A stretch of 64,000 bases of DNA, from the NCBI RefSeq assembly GCF_000568255.1, contig NZ_KK037166.1, positions 10,422,927 to 10,486,926 on the forward strand, given 5' to 3'. The notes under the pieces were generated by a model that saw nothing but the letters and a program-made list of their open reading frames with translations, searched no databases and was not told the origin of the DNA. This DNA comes from Kutzneria sp. 744. Lineage in GTDB: Bacteria; Actinomycetota; Actinomycetes; Mycobacteriales; Pseudonocardiaceae. A program made the position numbers and the translations under genes. Of the stretch, positions 1-9,475 are shown in pieces (the stretch's first letter is position 1; each line of letters opens with the position of its first letter).

Positions 1-3
1 CCG

Positions 4-240
4 TCAGCGGGAGATCGGGGCCAGCGGGGCGACCGGCGCGACGCACAGCGGGCCACCGGTGGCCGCGTCGTTCGTGTCGGCCGAGGTGTCGCCGTTCGGC
101 CCGACCGCCTTGCTCAGCGACGGCGCCAGGCCACAGTCGTCGGCTCCGCCGGTCGTCGCGTAGACGACGCCGGCTCCGGCCAACAGACCGGCCAGTGCCA
201 CGCCTCCCGCGATCATCGCCTTCACCCGGTTCTGCACCAT
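4..240 (-). CDS. small exported protein of unknown function
   Basis: This 78-residue protein begins with a basic N-terminus and one hydrophobic segment (about residues 8-28), followed by a short polar tail with two cysteines (a DDCGL motif and a GPLCV motif). It is either secreted or held by an uncleaved N-terminal anchor. No lipobox is visible. A good AAAGGAG ribosome site lies just upstream of the ATG. It sits about 60 bases downstream of the sensor kinase gene on the same strand and could be co-transcribed with it. I do not recognise a family. The exported location is an inference from the hydrophobic segment. Confidence 0.6.
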   Translation of the reverse strand: MVQNRVKAMIAGGVALAGLLAGAGVVYATTGGADDCGLAPSLSKAVGPNGDTSADTNDAATGGPLCVAPVAPLAPISR

Positions 241-298
241 CTCAAGCTCCTTTCGAGAGTGCCCGCCGGGACGGTGCGTCGTCCCGGCCAGGACCCAT

Positions 299-1438
299 TC
301 AGGCAGAGCCGAGGTTTCGTCGGCATTGGGCGTCGTCGAGTGCTGGGAGGCGGACGGCGACGGTCAGGCCGCCGCCGGGATTGGGCTCGACCGTCACGGC
401 GCCGCGATGCGCCTCGGCGACCGCGCGGATGATCGCCATGCCGAGCCCGTGGCCGCCGCGCGTGCGCGGCGTGGCGCGGACGAACGGCTCGAACAGCTCA
501 TGGAGCCGGTCGGCCGGCACTTCCGGGCCCGTGTTGGACACCGTCAGCACCGGTCCGGCCTCGTCGGAGCCGAGGCGAAGCCGGACGTGACCACCGGGCC
601 GGTTGTGCCGCACGGCGTTGCGCAGCAGGTTGACGACGAGGCGGTCGAGCAGCCCCGGATCGCCGTCCACAACTGCCGGCGCGGACACCACCTCGATCGC
701 CAGCTCCCTTTCCGTCGCTTCTGATCGCGTCTGCGCAAGGGCCATCTCGACCACCGTGGCGAGATCCGTGCGCGTGGCCCGTACGACGCCGTGTTCGGCG
801 CGCGCCAGCTCCAGCAGGGTGTCGACCAGCTGCTCGCTCTGCCGGTTGACGGTGAGCAACTGCTCGATCAGGACCGGCACGTCGCACTTCGCGGGGGTGG
901 CCGCGGCCACTTCGAGAATGGCCCGGCCGGTGGTCAGCGGGGTCAGCAACTCGTGCGAGGCGTTGGCGGCGAAACGCCGCTGCGACTGGAAGGTCCGCTC
1001 CAGACGGGCCAGCATGCCGTCGAAAGTGTCCGCGAGCTCCTTGATCTCGTCGCGCGGACCCGCGAGTGCGACCCGGGCGTGCAGGTTGCGCGATGCGGTG
1101 TCACGGGCGATCGCGGTGATCCGCTTGATCGGCGCCAGCATGCGGCCCGCCACGACCCAGCCGAGGACCGAGGCCACGGCCAGGCCGGCGACCAGGGCGA
1201 TCCCCGCCGCCAGGGCGAGACCGGGCAGCGCGCCCTGATCGGCAACCGCCTGGTGGGCCGCCGAGCTCGGTGTGCCGCTGGGCGACGTGGTGGCGGCCGG
1301 GGGCTGGGCCGGCGCCGACAGGGTGGACGTCAGCAGGTACACGCCCACCGACAGCACGGTCGCGGCGACGGCGAACGTGATGCCGTAGACCAGGGCGAGG
1401 TGGGCGCGAATGGTCAAGGCCGGTCGGCGGGAGGTCAC
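299..1438 (-). CDS. two-component sensor histidine kinase (EnvZ/BaeS-like)
   Basis: This is an inner-membrane sensor kinase of 379 residues. It has two membrane segments (about residues 17-38 and 75-97) around a Pro/Ser/Thr-rich extracellular loop. A HAMP linker follows, then an H-box NASHELLTPLT with the phospho-acceptor near His162. Next come an N-box NLLRNAVRHN near residue 270 and a G-box GHGLGMAI near residue 330. The GTG start overlaps the TGA stop of the response regulator (GTGA), which indicates translational coupling. The reading frame stays open far upstream, but that extension is only the shadow of the regulator gene. The loop is short, so the stimulus is probably sensed within or near the membrane; the signal is unknown. 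Confidence 0.9.
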   Translation of the reverse strand: MTSRRPALTIRAHLALVYGITFAVAATVLSVGVYLLTSTLSAPAQPPAATTSPSGTPSSAAHQAVADQGALPGLALAAGIALVAGLAVASVLGWVVAGRMLAPIKRITAIARDTASRNLHARVALAGPRDEIKELADTFDGMLARLERTFQSQRRFAANASHELLTPLTTGRAILEVAAATPAKCDVPVLIEQLLTVNRQSEQLVDTLLELARAEHGVVRATRTDLATVVEMALAQTRSEATERELAIEVVSAPAVVDGDPGLLDRLVVNLLRNAVRHNRPGGHVRLRLGSDEAGPVLTVSNTGPEVPADRLHELFEPFVRATPRTRGGHGLGMAIIRAVAEAHRGAVTVEPNPGGGLTVAVRLPALDDAQCRRNLGSA

Positions 1439-2097
1439 CGGTCGGCCAGCCGGTAGCCGACGCCCGCCTCGGTGTGGATCACGGCCGGCTCGCCCAGCTT
1501 GCGACGCAGCCAGTGGATCGTGATCCGCACGGCCTTGGTGAACGGGTCCGCGTGCTCGTCCCAGGCCTTTTCCAGCAGGTGTTCCGCGCTGACCGCGCCG
1601 CCCTGCGCGGCGAGCAGCAGTTCGAGCACGGCGAACTCCTTGCGCGTCAACCGGATCTCCCGCCCGTCCCGAGTGACTGCGCGGAGGTGGGGATCGAGAC
1701 GCACGCCGGCCGCTTCGAGCACGGCCGGCCGGCCGTTGGGGCCACGCCGGCCCAGCGCGCGGACCCGGGCGATCAACTCCGGGAACCGGAAGGGCTTGGC
1801 CAGGTAGTCGTCGGCCCCCAGCCCGAAGCCGGCGACCGTGTCGTCCAGGCTCCGGGCCGCGGTCAACATGAGGATCCGGCACGGCGCCCCGGCTCGGGTC
1901 AGTCGTCGGCACACCTCGTCGCCGTGCACGCCGGGCAGGTCGCGGTCGAGGACCACCACGTCGTAGTCGTGGACGGCGAGCCGCTCCAGCGCGTCCGCGC
2001 CGGTGCCGGCGACATCCACGGCCATGGCTTCCGCGCGCAGGCCCGCGGCCACGGTCTGGGCCAGCAATGGCTCGTCCTCGACGACAAGTATCCGCAT
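1435..2097 (-). CDS. OmpR-family response regulator
   Basis: This 220-residue regulator has an N-terminal receiver domain. It shows the acidic pocket EDE near residues 7-9, the phospho-acceptor Asp51 in VVLDRDLPG and the conserved Lys near residue 100 in LAKPF. A C-terminal OmpR/PhoB winged helix ends in a typical VIHTEAGVGYRL hairpin. I start it at MRILVVEDEP. A longer frame upstream adds 15 residues of low-complexity shadow sequence. It is first in an operon with the downstream kinase (four-base overlap). The targets are unknown; the adjacent small exported protein is one candidate. Confidence 0.92.
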   Translation of the reverse strand: MRILVVEDEPLLAQTVAAGLRAEAMAVDVAGTGADALERLAVHDYDVVVLDRDLPGVHGDEVCRRLTRAGAPCRILMLTAARSLDDTVAGFGLGADDYLAKPFRFPELIARVRALGRRGPNGRPAVLEAAGVRLDPHLRAVTRDGREIRLTRKEFAVLELLLAAQGGAVSAEHLLEKAWDEHADPFTKAVRITIHWLRRKLGEPAVIHTEAGVGYRLADR

Positions 2098-2190
2098 GCG
2101 AGGGTCCTCCCGGTCGTCCCGACACCGACAGCACATGGTCACCGGAATGATGTTTCGTCGGCGTTGGGGACGGCACGGAGGTGGTCTTCG

Positions 2191-2530
2191 TCATTCGGTT
2201 CGCATGCCGGTGTCCGGTACATGGCGCGAGAACAGGCTGTACAGCCACCACAGCGACGGGATCAGGATCACCGCGCCGACGGCCAGCACGATCAGCACGG
2301 GTGTCAGGACGCTGTCGGTCGCCGCCGAGGCGCCGACGGTGACATCGGGCTCCAGCATGGTCGGGTACTGTGCGGCGCCCCAACCCCACGGGATGGCCAC
2401 GACGGCCGCCGCGGCGACCACGCGGGCGGATGCCGTAACGATGCCACCGCAGCAGCGGGAACTCGGCGATGCCGGCCACGGCGGAGAACACCACCAGCGG
2501 CAGCGCGCGGCCGGTGAGACCGGGCGGGTA
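2191..2530 (-). pseudogene. cytochrome bd oxidase subunit II (CydB) C-terminal relic, frameshifted
   Basis: Two overlapping reading frames together give the C-terminal third of a CydB-like quinol oxidase subunit. The upstream piece (about 2518-2437) reads LTGRALPLVVFSAVAG. The downstream piece (about 2427-2191) reads through GWGAAQYPTMLEP and ends in a membrane helix plus LWWLYSLFSR. Both are characteristic of the last membrane helices of CydB. They lie in different frames, so there is a frameshift near 2430-2440. The N-terminal two thirds and cydA are absent. It is therefore a dead fragment. It lies directly upstream of the two-component operon, which may once have been its neighbour by chance or by function. 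Confidence 0.7.
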
Positions 2531-3047
2531 ACCGATGCGGCGCTGGCTACTCGGCCGGTGCCGTGCGGCCCGACTGGACGTCGCACGGCCAGACCGACGG
2601 GTCGGATTCACGTCTGGGCACACGGCCACGACCGTCCCACACGCGTCTCATTGGGACGCGGCGTTCTTCCGGCTGTTTCCCGCTTCCCGGGCCTCGTCGC
2701 CACGTCGAGGATCCTCAGTTCGCGATCTCTATCTTTCCACCACATCCGGACCGGGATGAAAGAGATTCCCTGCGCTCTGCGTTACGAAAGCACGGCCAAT
2801 GACCCCTGCCGTCCGAGCTTCTGAAACTTTCACCCGTGCGTCGCCGTCCGCGGGTGCTCATGACCTGCGGGAGCATCCTGACGGCACGGCCGGCGCTTGA
2901 GATCGTCACTACCGCTTGCCAGGCTGGCCGGGATCGACATTACTGCCGCCGCACGTCCGTCCCGCCCCATCAGCTACGTCTACCAGGGCGCGAGCCCGTC
3001 CGCGATCGTTCGGAGAGACTCGTCGACGACAGGCTCGGAGGGCTTGT
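2531..3047. other. intergenic region, no convincing gene
   Basis: About 500 bases between the CydB relic and the secreted glycosidase. Only short frames with no recognisable content are present on either strand. The left end may hold further decayed CydB sequence. The right part must carry the promoter of the rightward glycosidase, but I could not fix a clear -35/-10 pair. A GGAGGG ribosome site sits at 3037-3042. Confidence 0.5.
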
Positions 3048-4439
3048 ATGTCTCGAACCAGACGCATCCGAGTGATTGCCGTCATGGCCGCCACGCTCGT
3101 CTGTCTCGGGACGAGTCAACTGACCGCCAGTGCCGCGACGACGGTGGTGATCAACCCCGGCACGACGTTCCAGCGCATCGACGGATTCGGTGTCTCCGAG
3201 GCGTTCGGTCAGGCCAATGCCATCCGCAACGCGGCCGGCGCGACCCGTCAACAGGCGTTGAACATGTTGTTCGGCACGGCCGACGGCGCCGGGTTCAGCA
3301 TCCTGCGCAGCCTCATCCCCTCGGGCAGCGACTCCATCGAGCCGAAGTCGCCGGGCAGCCCGTCGGCCACGCCCACCTACGTCTGGAACGGCAACGACGA
3401 TGCCACCGACCAAGGACAACTGTGGTTGGCCCGACAGGCCAAGGGCTACGGGGTGACCACCTTCTACAACGATGCGTGGAGCGCTCCCGGGTTCATGAAA
3501 ACCAACGGCAGCGACTCGAACGGCGGCTCGTTGTGCGGCACCTCGGGTGCGTCGTGCTCATCCGGTGACTGGCGGAAGGCCTACGCCAACTATCTGGTGC
3601 AGCACGCGAAGTACTGGGCGTCGGCCGGTCTCACCCCGTCGGCACTGGGTTTCGTGAACGAGCCCTCCCTGAAGACCAGCTACGCCAGCATGCTCGTGAG
3701 CGCGTCGCAGGCCGCCAGCTTCATGCCGACCTTCTCCGCCGCCTTGACGGCATCGGGCCTTTCGACCAAGGCCGCGTGCTGCGACACCCTCGGCTTCGAC
3801 CTGCTGCCCGGCTACATCAGCGCCGTGGGCAACGCCAACGCCGGACTGTGGACCAGCCACGGCTACTCCAGTGCCCCGGCCGCCACCGTCAGCTCCGGCG
3901 GCCACAGCGTCTGGGAGTCCGAGTGGGGGGTGAACGGAAGCACCTGGAACACCTCGTGGGACGACGGCAGCACCAGCGCGGGCTTCACCTGGGCGCAGCG
4001 CATCCAGACCGGCATGACCCGAGCCAACCTCAACGCTTTCCTGTACTGGTGGGGAATCAGCTCGACCGGCCACGACAGCGCCCTGATCGGCCTGTCCGGC
4101 TCGACCCTGAAGGCGTCCAAGCGGTACTACGCGCTGTCCAACTTCAGCCGGTTCATCCGCCCTGGGGCAACCCGGATCGGCGCCACCAGTGGCGACAGCA
4201 ACCTGACCGTCTCGGCGTACCGCAACAGCGACGGATCCACCGTGATCGTCGTGCTGAACACCGGATCCAGCAACGTGTCCGCCGCCTACACCGTGAGCGG
4301 CAGGTCGGGCGGCGCCGCCACCCCGTTCCTGACCAACGCCACCAACAGCACCGCTGCCCAGGCCGCCGTCGGGCTCAGTGCCGGCGCGTTCACCGCGACC
4401 GTTCCCGCCCGGTCCCTCGTCACCTATCTGATCCCCTGA
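3048..4439 (+). CDS. secreted GH30-family glycoside hydrolase
   Basis: This 463-residue secreted enzyme has a Sec signal peptide (basic start, hydrophobic core, cleavage near TASAA about residue 29). A beta/alpha-barrel with a C-terminal beta domain follows. Family features are the early FQRIDGFG motif, the acid/base glutamate in FVNEPS and a likely nucleophile glutamate in WESEWG. These fit the GH30 (clan A) retaining glycosidases, which act on beta-linked polymers such as xylans or glucans. The exact substrate cannot be read from sequence. The start MSRTRRIRV is preceded by GGAGGG six bases upstream; a longer frame would add a tail without a signal. It is followed 110 bases later by a secreted SGNH hydrolase, perhaps a side-chain esterase for the same polymer. 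Confidence 0.85.
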   Translation: MSRTRRIRVIAVMAATLVCLGTSQLTASAATTVVINPGTTFQRIDGFGVSEAFGQANAIRNAAGATRQQALNMLFGTADGAGFSILRSLIPSGSDSIEPKSPGSPSATPTYVWNGNDDATDQGQLWLARQAKGYGVTTFYNDAWSAPGFMKTNGSDSNGGSLCGTSGASCSSGDWRKAYANYLVQHAKYWASAGLTPSALGFVNEPSLKTSYASMLVSASQAASFMPTFSAALTASGLSTKAACCDTLGFDLLPGYISAVGNANAGLWTSHGYSSAPAATVSSGGHSVWESEWGVNGSTWNTSWDDGSTSAGFTWAQRIQTGMTRANLNAFLYWWGISSTGHDSALIGLSGSTLKASKRYYALSNFSRFIRPGATRIGATSGDSNLTVSAYRNSDGSTVIVVLNTGSSNVSAAYTVSGRSGGAATPFLTNATNSTAAQAAVGLSAGAFTATVPARSLVTYLIP

Positions 4440-4549
4440 GCGTCGAAGGACGGCGGCGGACGGCGTCGTTGCGGCACCACCTGACCTGCGCGCAGCGCAG
4501 CCGACCGCACTTCCCGCCACCCGTGAAACCTCGCCCCATCGGAGGAGCC

Positions 4550-5815
4550 ATGAAGCTCGCTCGCAGTCGGTTCTGGCTCGCGGCGATAACCGTCCTCGCG
4601 GTCGGCACGACCGGTGGCGTCGCCACCGCCTCGCCGAACGATTCCGGGGGTGACCACTGGGTGGCGACCTGGACGTCGATGCCGCAGCTGACCGAGACGT
4701 CCAACATGCCGCCTGCCCCGTACACGCAGGGCGACCAGGTCATGGTGGACACCACACTGCGCCAGACCATTCACGTGTCGGTCGGTGGCTCCCGGTTCCG
4801 GCTGCACCTGAACAACGTCTTCGGGGGCGCGCCACTGCCGATCACCGCCGCTTCCGTGGCGGCGCCGACCGGCGGCGCCGCCGGGGTGAGCGGGATCCGA
4901 GCCGGCACGGCCAAGACCGTCACCTTCGGCGGCCGACGATCGGTGACCGTCCCGGTCGGCAAGGAGACGAGCTCCGACCCGCTGGACGTCAGCGTGCCCA
5001 GCGGCGCCAACCTCACCGTGACGCTCTACCTCGCCCAGGGGCAGGCATCGAGCCACATCACGTCACACCCCGGCTCCCGCACCACCTCCTACCTGGCCAA
5101 GGGCAACCACCTCACCGACACCGCCCTGACCGACACGGCCCCGGTCGATCACTGGTACTTCCTCAGCGGCCTGGACGTGTGGGCGCCGCCGCACACCGGT
5201 GCGGCGGTGCTGCTCGGAGACTCGCTGACCGATGGCCGCGGCTCCACCACCAACGGCAACGACCGCTGGCCCGACGACCTGTTCGTCCGGCTCCACAAGC
5301 ACGGCGCCACCGCGGACGTCGCCGTCGCGAACGAGGCCGCGGGCGGCAACGCGGTGCTCAGCGGTGGACTCGGCCCCACCGCGGTGTCCCGCTTCGACCG
5401 CGACGTCCTCGGCCAGAGCGGCGTCAAGTGGTTGATCGTCTTCGAAGGCGTCAACGACCTCGGCGTCAACGGCTCACCCGAGACCGCTGCCGCCCTGACC
5501 GCGGCGTACCGGCAATTCATCACCAAAGCCCACGCGGCCGGCATCAAGGTGTACGGCGCGACGATCACACCGTTCGGCGGCAACAGCTACGACGACGCGG
5601 CCGGCGCCCACGAGGCCGCCCGCCAGGCGGTCAACTCGTGGATCCGCACCAGCAACCAGTTCGACGCGGTGGCCGACTTCGACCAGGTCGTCCGAGACCC
5701 GGCCGACCCCCACCGCATCCGGCCGACCTACGACACCGGTGACCACCTGCACCTCGACCCGGCCGGGTACCTGGCCCTCGCCAACGTCCTGCCGTACACC
5801 CTGTTCACCCATTGA
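4550..5815 (+). CDS. secreted SGNH/GDSL hydrolase
   Basis: This 421-residue secreted esterase/lipase-like protein has a signal peptide ending near VATASPN. An N-terminal beta-rich domain (about residues 35-210) precedes the SGNH hydrolase domain. Block I is GDSLTDG (nucleophile Ser), the block II region is AAGGNAV, block III is GVNDLG and block V is the DHLHLDP catalytic Asp/His pair. It is longer than bare SGNH enzymes because of the N-terminal domain, a common actinobacterial layout. The start has a strong GGAGGAG site. The substrate is unknown; deacetylation of polysaccharide is a reasonable guess given the neighbouring glycosidase. A weak CTGGCC/GGCCAG hairpin at 5840-5858 may end the transcript. 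Confidence 0.88.
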   Translation: MKLARSRFWLAAITVLAVGTTGGVATASPNDSGGDHWVATWTSMPQLTETSNMPPAPYTQGDQVMVDTTLRQTIHVSVGGSRFRLHLNNVFGGAPLPITAASVAAPTGGAAGVSGIRAGTAKTVTFGGRRSVTVPVGKETSSDPLDVSVPSGANLTVTLYLAQGQASSHITSHPGSRTTSYLAKGNHLTDTALTDTAPVDHWYFLSGLDVWAPPHTGAAVLLGDSLTDGRGSTTNGNDRWPDDLFVRLHKHGATADVAVANEAAGGNAVLSGGLGPTAVSRFDRDVLGQSGVKWLIVFEGVNDLGVNGSPETAAALTAAYRQFITKAHAAGIKVYGATITPFGGNSYDDAAGAHEAARQAVNSWIRTSNQFDAVADFDQVVRDPADPHRIRPTYDTGDHLHLDPAGYLALANVLPYTLFTH

Positions 5816-5925
5816 GCCATCACAACGGTTCGGCGGGCGCTGGCCTCCTCCTGGCCAGTGGTGCGGTGAGATCGATGTAGGCCAACAGTTCAGCTCGACG
5901 GGAGTGCCTGCCCGGTGATCCCCGG

Positions 5926-6366
5926 TCAGCGGCGGCCGGTGGCCAGGATGACGAGGAACTGGCCGCCGCCCGCCTCGATGGCGGCGGTCACGGGCAGCCC
6001 TGGCACCAGCCGGGAGAACCTGTCCACCAGCCAATCCGCAGCCTCCTGGGCGTCGCGTTTGGTCGGGCAACGGGCCACCATCTCGCGGCCCCCTTTGCGC
6101 TCAAGCCTCCCGGCGACGGTGATCAGCGGCGCAGGCTCGACCACGTGCAGGCGGTCCGACCAGGCGATGACCACCTTGACCGCGCCCTTGCGGGTGTTGC
6201 ACCCGCGGTGCGCGAGCCGCTCGGCGACCTTGGCCTTCCGGTCGGCGGTCCGGCTGTCGACGCTGGGCCCCCGCGGATCGTTCACGGACATGTCGGGGTC
6301 GACCGGTTCGTCGCATACCCAGCACCGCCAGCCGTCGCGCTCGGCCACATCATCGAGGAGACTCAC
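5926..6366 (-). CDS. small HNH-like zinc-motif protein
   Basis: This 146-residue cytoplasmic protein has a CWVC pair near residues 15-18 and an LAHRGCNTRKG motif near residues 52-62. Together they resemble the zinc knuckle and His/Asn core of HNH endonucleases. The linker between them is short and the first catalytic histidine is not obvious, so activity is uncertain. The C-terminal half (residues 70-146) reads as a small alpha/beta domain with no recognised motif. The GTG start is inferred. It is transcribed opposite to both neighbours and is probably monocistronic. Confidence 0.6.
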   Translation of the reverse strand: MSLLDDVAERDGWRCWVCDEPVDPDMSVNDPRGPSVDSRTADRKAKVAERLAHRGCNTRKGAVKVVIAWSDRLHVVEPAPLITVAGRLERKGGREMVARCPTKRDAQEAADWLVDRFSRLVPGLPVTAAIEAGGGQFLVILATGRR

Positions 6367-6601
6367 CCGGGCAAACTAGCCTGCCCGACCGCCGCCTCGC
6401 GCACCGCACTCAAGTCGAGCGCCGCCAGGCGGGGACACCGCCATCCACTAGTTGGTCGACGCGGACGTCAATCGTGGCGATTCCCCCGTGTGGAGGGTGT
6501 CCACGTGCCTATCGTGTGCTTGTGGTGAGCGCCGGCTGGGGACCGGCGTCGGGGGAGTTGGGTATGCGCAACGAGGGGGACCGTTGGGCGCCACCGATCG
6601 A

Positions 6602-9352
6602 GTGGAGTTTCGACTGCTGGGGCCGGTGGAGAGCTGGCGCGGCGCGGAGCGGCTGGCGGTGTCCAGTCGGCACCAGCGTTCCGTGCTGGCGGCGCTGGCG
6701 CTGAGCCCGGGGCGCGCAGTGTCGGTCAGCGCGCTGGTCGACGCGGTGTGGGAAGAGAATCCGCCGGCGTCGGCGCGCAGACAGGTGATCAAGCTGGTGT
6801 CTCAGCTCCGGGCCACTCTGGGCGACGCGATCACCACCAGATCGGGCGACTACGTCCTGAATGCCGAGCCGAGCCAGGTTGACGTCGGTGTTTTCGACGA
6901 GGCGGTGGCCGAGGCCCGGCAGCTCGCGGTCACCGATCCGGCGGGTGCGGCTGATGTCGTGCGGAAGGCGCTGAGACTGTGGCGAGGCCCGGCGCTGAGC
7001 GGAGTCACGCCGGGTCTCGCGGTGCAGGCCACGCGGTTGGAGGAGAGCCGTCTCACGGCGCTGGCAGACGCCATCGACTGGGAGTTGGCCACCGGCGGCC
7101 ACGCGGCTGTGGTGGCCGAGCTGACGGTGCTGGTCGCCGAGCATCCGTTGCGGGAACGGCTGGTTGGTCAGCTGATGGCGGCCCTGCACCGGTCGGGGCG
7201 CACGACCGAGGCGTTGGAGGTCTATCGTCGCATCCACGAGCGGCTGGCCGAGGATCTCGCGCTGACGCCCGGCGCGGAACTGCAACAGCTGCACGTGACG
7301 ATCCTGCGCGACGACGCCGTCCCTGCCGCACCGGCACCTCCGTCACGCACGGTGCCGCGGCAACTGCCCTGCGCGGTGGCGGGTTTCACCGGTCGGGCGT
7401 CGCAGCTCAAGGAGCTCACGGCGTTGCTGGACCGGGACGAGACCGTCGTGATCTCGGCGATCAACGGCACCGCTGGTGTCGGGAAGACGGCGTTGGCCGT
7501 GCACTGGGCACACCAGATCGCCGACCGCTTTCCCGACGGGCAGCTCTACGTCAACCTGCGCGGCTACGACCCCAGCGGCGAGCCGGTGCAGCCGGCGGAG
7601 GCGATCCGGGGTTTCCTTGACGCGCTTGGCGTGCCAGCGCCGCGGATTCCGACCGGCTTGGCCGAGCAGGCGGCGCTGTATCGGTCCCAGTTGGCCGACC
7701 GCCGGATCCTCGTGGTGCTGGACAACGCCCGCGACGCCAGTCAGGTCCGGCCGCTGCTGCCGGGCTCGGCCCACTGCCTGACCGTCGTCACGAGTCGGGA
7801 CGCGCTCGGCGGCCTCATCGCCAGCGAGGGGGCACGCGCCGTTCCGGTGGACCTGATGAGCACCGCCGAAGCCCATGACCTGCTGGCCAGCCGGCTGGGC
7901 CAGGAGCGGCTGGACGCCGAACCGCAGGCGGTCAGCGACCTGATCGAGTTGTGCGTGCACCTGCCGCTGGCGCTCAGTGTGGCGGCCGCGCGAGCAACCC
8001 TCACGTCCATGCTGTCGCTGGCCGAGCTGGCGGGGCAGCTGCGCGATGTCCGGGATCGCTTGCACGCCTTGGACATCGGGGACACGGGGGTCGACGTCAG
8101 CGCGGTGTTCTCCTGGTCCTACCGGACGTTGAGCGCCGCGGCGGCCCGGATGTTCCGGCTGCTGGCCCTGCATCCGGGCCCGGTCATCTCGGTGTCGGCC
8201 GCCGCCAGCCTCACCGGCACCGACCGCGTCCAGACCCGGGTGGCCCTGGCCGAGCTGACCAGGGCGCAGTTGCTCACCGAACCCAACACCGGCCGGTTCG
8301 CCTATCACGACCTGCTGCGGGCGTATTCGGCCGGCAAGGCGTGCGAGGACGAGGACGAGCAGGCGCGCCAGGACGCCATGCACCGCATGCTCAACCACTA
8401 CCTGCACACTGCGCACGCGGGCGTGTTGCTGCTCAACCCGCCCAACGACCGGCTGTTCCTCGGGCGACCCCGGACCGGGGTCGTCGTCGACGAACTCGCC
8501 GACGATGAGCAGGCGTGGCAGTGGTTCGCCACGGAGTGGCTGGTGTTCGCGGCTGCCGTCGAGCGCGCCGCTGATGCCGGCTTCGCCACCCACGCCTGGC
8601 AACTTGCCTGGTGTGTAAGCAGTTTCAGCATCCGTGCCGGGCACTGGGGACAGATGGTCGCCACTCAGTTGGTCGCGATCGCCGCGGCCGAACGCGCCGG
8701 TGAGCCGCAAGGGCAGGCGTGGTGCCTGCGCGAACTGGCGCGTGCGTACATCCGACTTGGCCGTCACGCGGACGCACGGGACAGCCTGCGCGGTGCGATC
8801 GCCCTGGACGAGCGGCGCGGAGACCTGGTCGGCCAAGCCCGCGGCTACAACAACCTCGGCATCGTGGCCTACGCGCAGGGCGACTACCCGGAAGCCCTGG
8901 AGCACGGCGAGGCCGCCTACGCGCTGTTCCACGCGGCCGGACACGTCGCCGGGCAAGCAGACGCGCTGAACGCGATCGGCTGGATGCAGACCCAGCTTGG
9001 CCGGCACCGGGAGGCACTGCGGTACTGCGACGAGGCTCTCGCCCTGCACCGGGTGGTCGGCAGCCGGCACGGCGAGGCGGACACCTGGGACAGTATCGGC
9101 TGCGCCCACCACAACCTCGGCGAGCACCGCCTGGCAGTCAGCAGCTACCACAACGCCCTTGTCCTGTATGAGAAGTTGGGCGCCCGGCATCCCCAGGCCG
9201 ACACGCTCATCCGCCTCGGCGACACCCATCGGGCGGCGGGCGACCTCCGCGCCGCGCACGACGCCTGGCGGCAGGCCCTGCCCATCCTCGACGACCTGCA
9301 CCACGCCGACGCCGACGTCCTGCGCGCCCGACTGGCCGAACCGGCGGCGTGA
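6602..9352 (+). CDS. SARP-family transcriptional regulator (AfsR-like, BTAD/NB-ARC/TPR)
   Basis: This large activator of about 916 residues has an N-terminal OmpR-type winged helix starting VEFRLLGPVE. A BTAD bacterial activator domain follows (about residues 95-240). Next is an NB-ARC ATPase with the P-loop GTAGVGKTAL near residue 288 and a GVDVSAVFSWSYRTL segment near residue 500. The C-terminal TPR array (about residues 690-910) has repeats such as ALEHGEAAYALFHAAG. It belongs to the AfsR/DnrI group, which activates antibiotic and developmental genes. I place the start at GTG 6602, where homology begins. An in-frame TTG at 6584 just behind a GAGGGGGA stretch is an alternative. Three small secreted-protein genes follow on the same strand and are candidate targets. 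Confidence 0.88.
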   Translation: MEFRLLGPVESWRGAERLAVSSRHQRSVLAALALSPGRAVSVSALVDAVWEENPPASARRQVIKLVSQLRATLGDAITTRSGDYVLNAEPSQVDVGVFDEAVAEARQLAVTDPAGAADVVRKALRLWRGPALSGVTPGLAVQATRLEESRLTALADAIDWELATGGHAAVVAELTVLVAEHPLRERLVGQLMAALHRSGRTTEALEVYRRIHERLAEDLALTPGAELQQLHVTILRDDAVPAAPAPPSRTVPRQLPCAVAGFTGRASQLKELTALLDRDETVVISAINGTAGVGKTALAVHWAHQIADRFPDGQLYVNLRGYDPSGEPVQPAEAIRGFLDALGVPAPRIPTGLAEQAALYRSQLADRRILVVLDNARDASQVRPLLPGSAHCLTVVTSRDALGGLIASEGARAVPVDLMSTAEAHDLLASRLGQERLDAEPQAVSDLIELCVHLPLALSVAAARATLTSMLSLAELAGQLRDVRDRLHALDIGDTGVDVSAVFSWSYRTLSAAAARMFRLLALHPGPVISVSAAASLTGTDRVQTRVALAELTRAQLLTEPNTGRFAYHDLLRAYSAGKACEDEDEQARQDAMHRMLNHYLHTAHAGVLLLNPPNDRLFLGRPRTGVVVDELADDEQAWQWFATEWLVFAAAVERAADAGFATHAWQLAWCVSSFSIRAGHWGQMVATQLVAIAAAERAGEPQGQAWCLRELARAYIRLGRHADARDSLRGAIALDERRGDLVGQARGYNNLGIVAYAQGDYPEALEHGEAAYALFHAAGHVAGQADALNAIGWMQTQLGRHREALRYCDEALALHRVVGSRHGEADTWDSIGCAHHNLGEHRLAVSSYHNALVLYEKLGARHPQADTLIRLGDTHRAAGDLRAAHDAWRQALPILDDLHHADADVLRARLAEPAA

Positions 9353-9475
9353 GGCCGAGGGAACCAGGCGGGTACCGGACGGGTACCGAGCCTGGACAAG
9401 CTGACTGGCGTCGGCCGGCCCGTGCGCGACAGGGAATTCGCAAAACCGCGCGGGCCATAACAAAGGGGGAGCGTC

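Noticed and set aside
299-2629. A single 776-residue leftward frame
   Set aside because: Only its last 379 codons are a gene (sensor kinase). The rest is the shadow of the response regulator and CydB relic; the overlapping regulator frame has all domain motifs.
2715-2909. 64-residue leftward frame upstream of the glycosidase
   Set aside because: No ribosome site, no recognisable motif, and composition like random high-GC sequence.
7343-9463. 706-residue antisense frame across the SARP gene
   Set aside because: It mirrors the codon bias of the SARP gene, whose domains are clear. High-GC genes often leave long open antisense frames.
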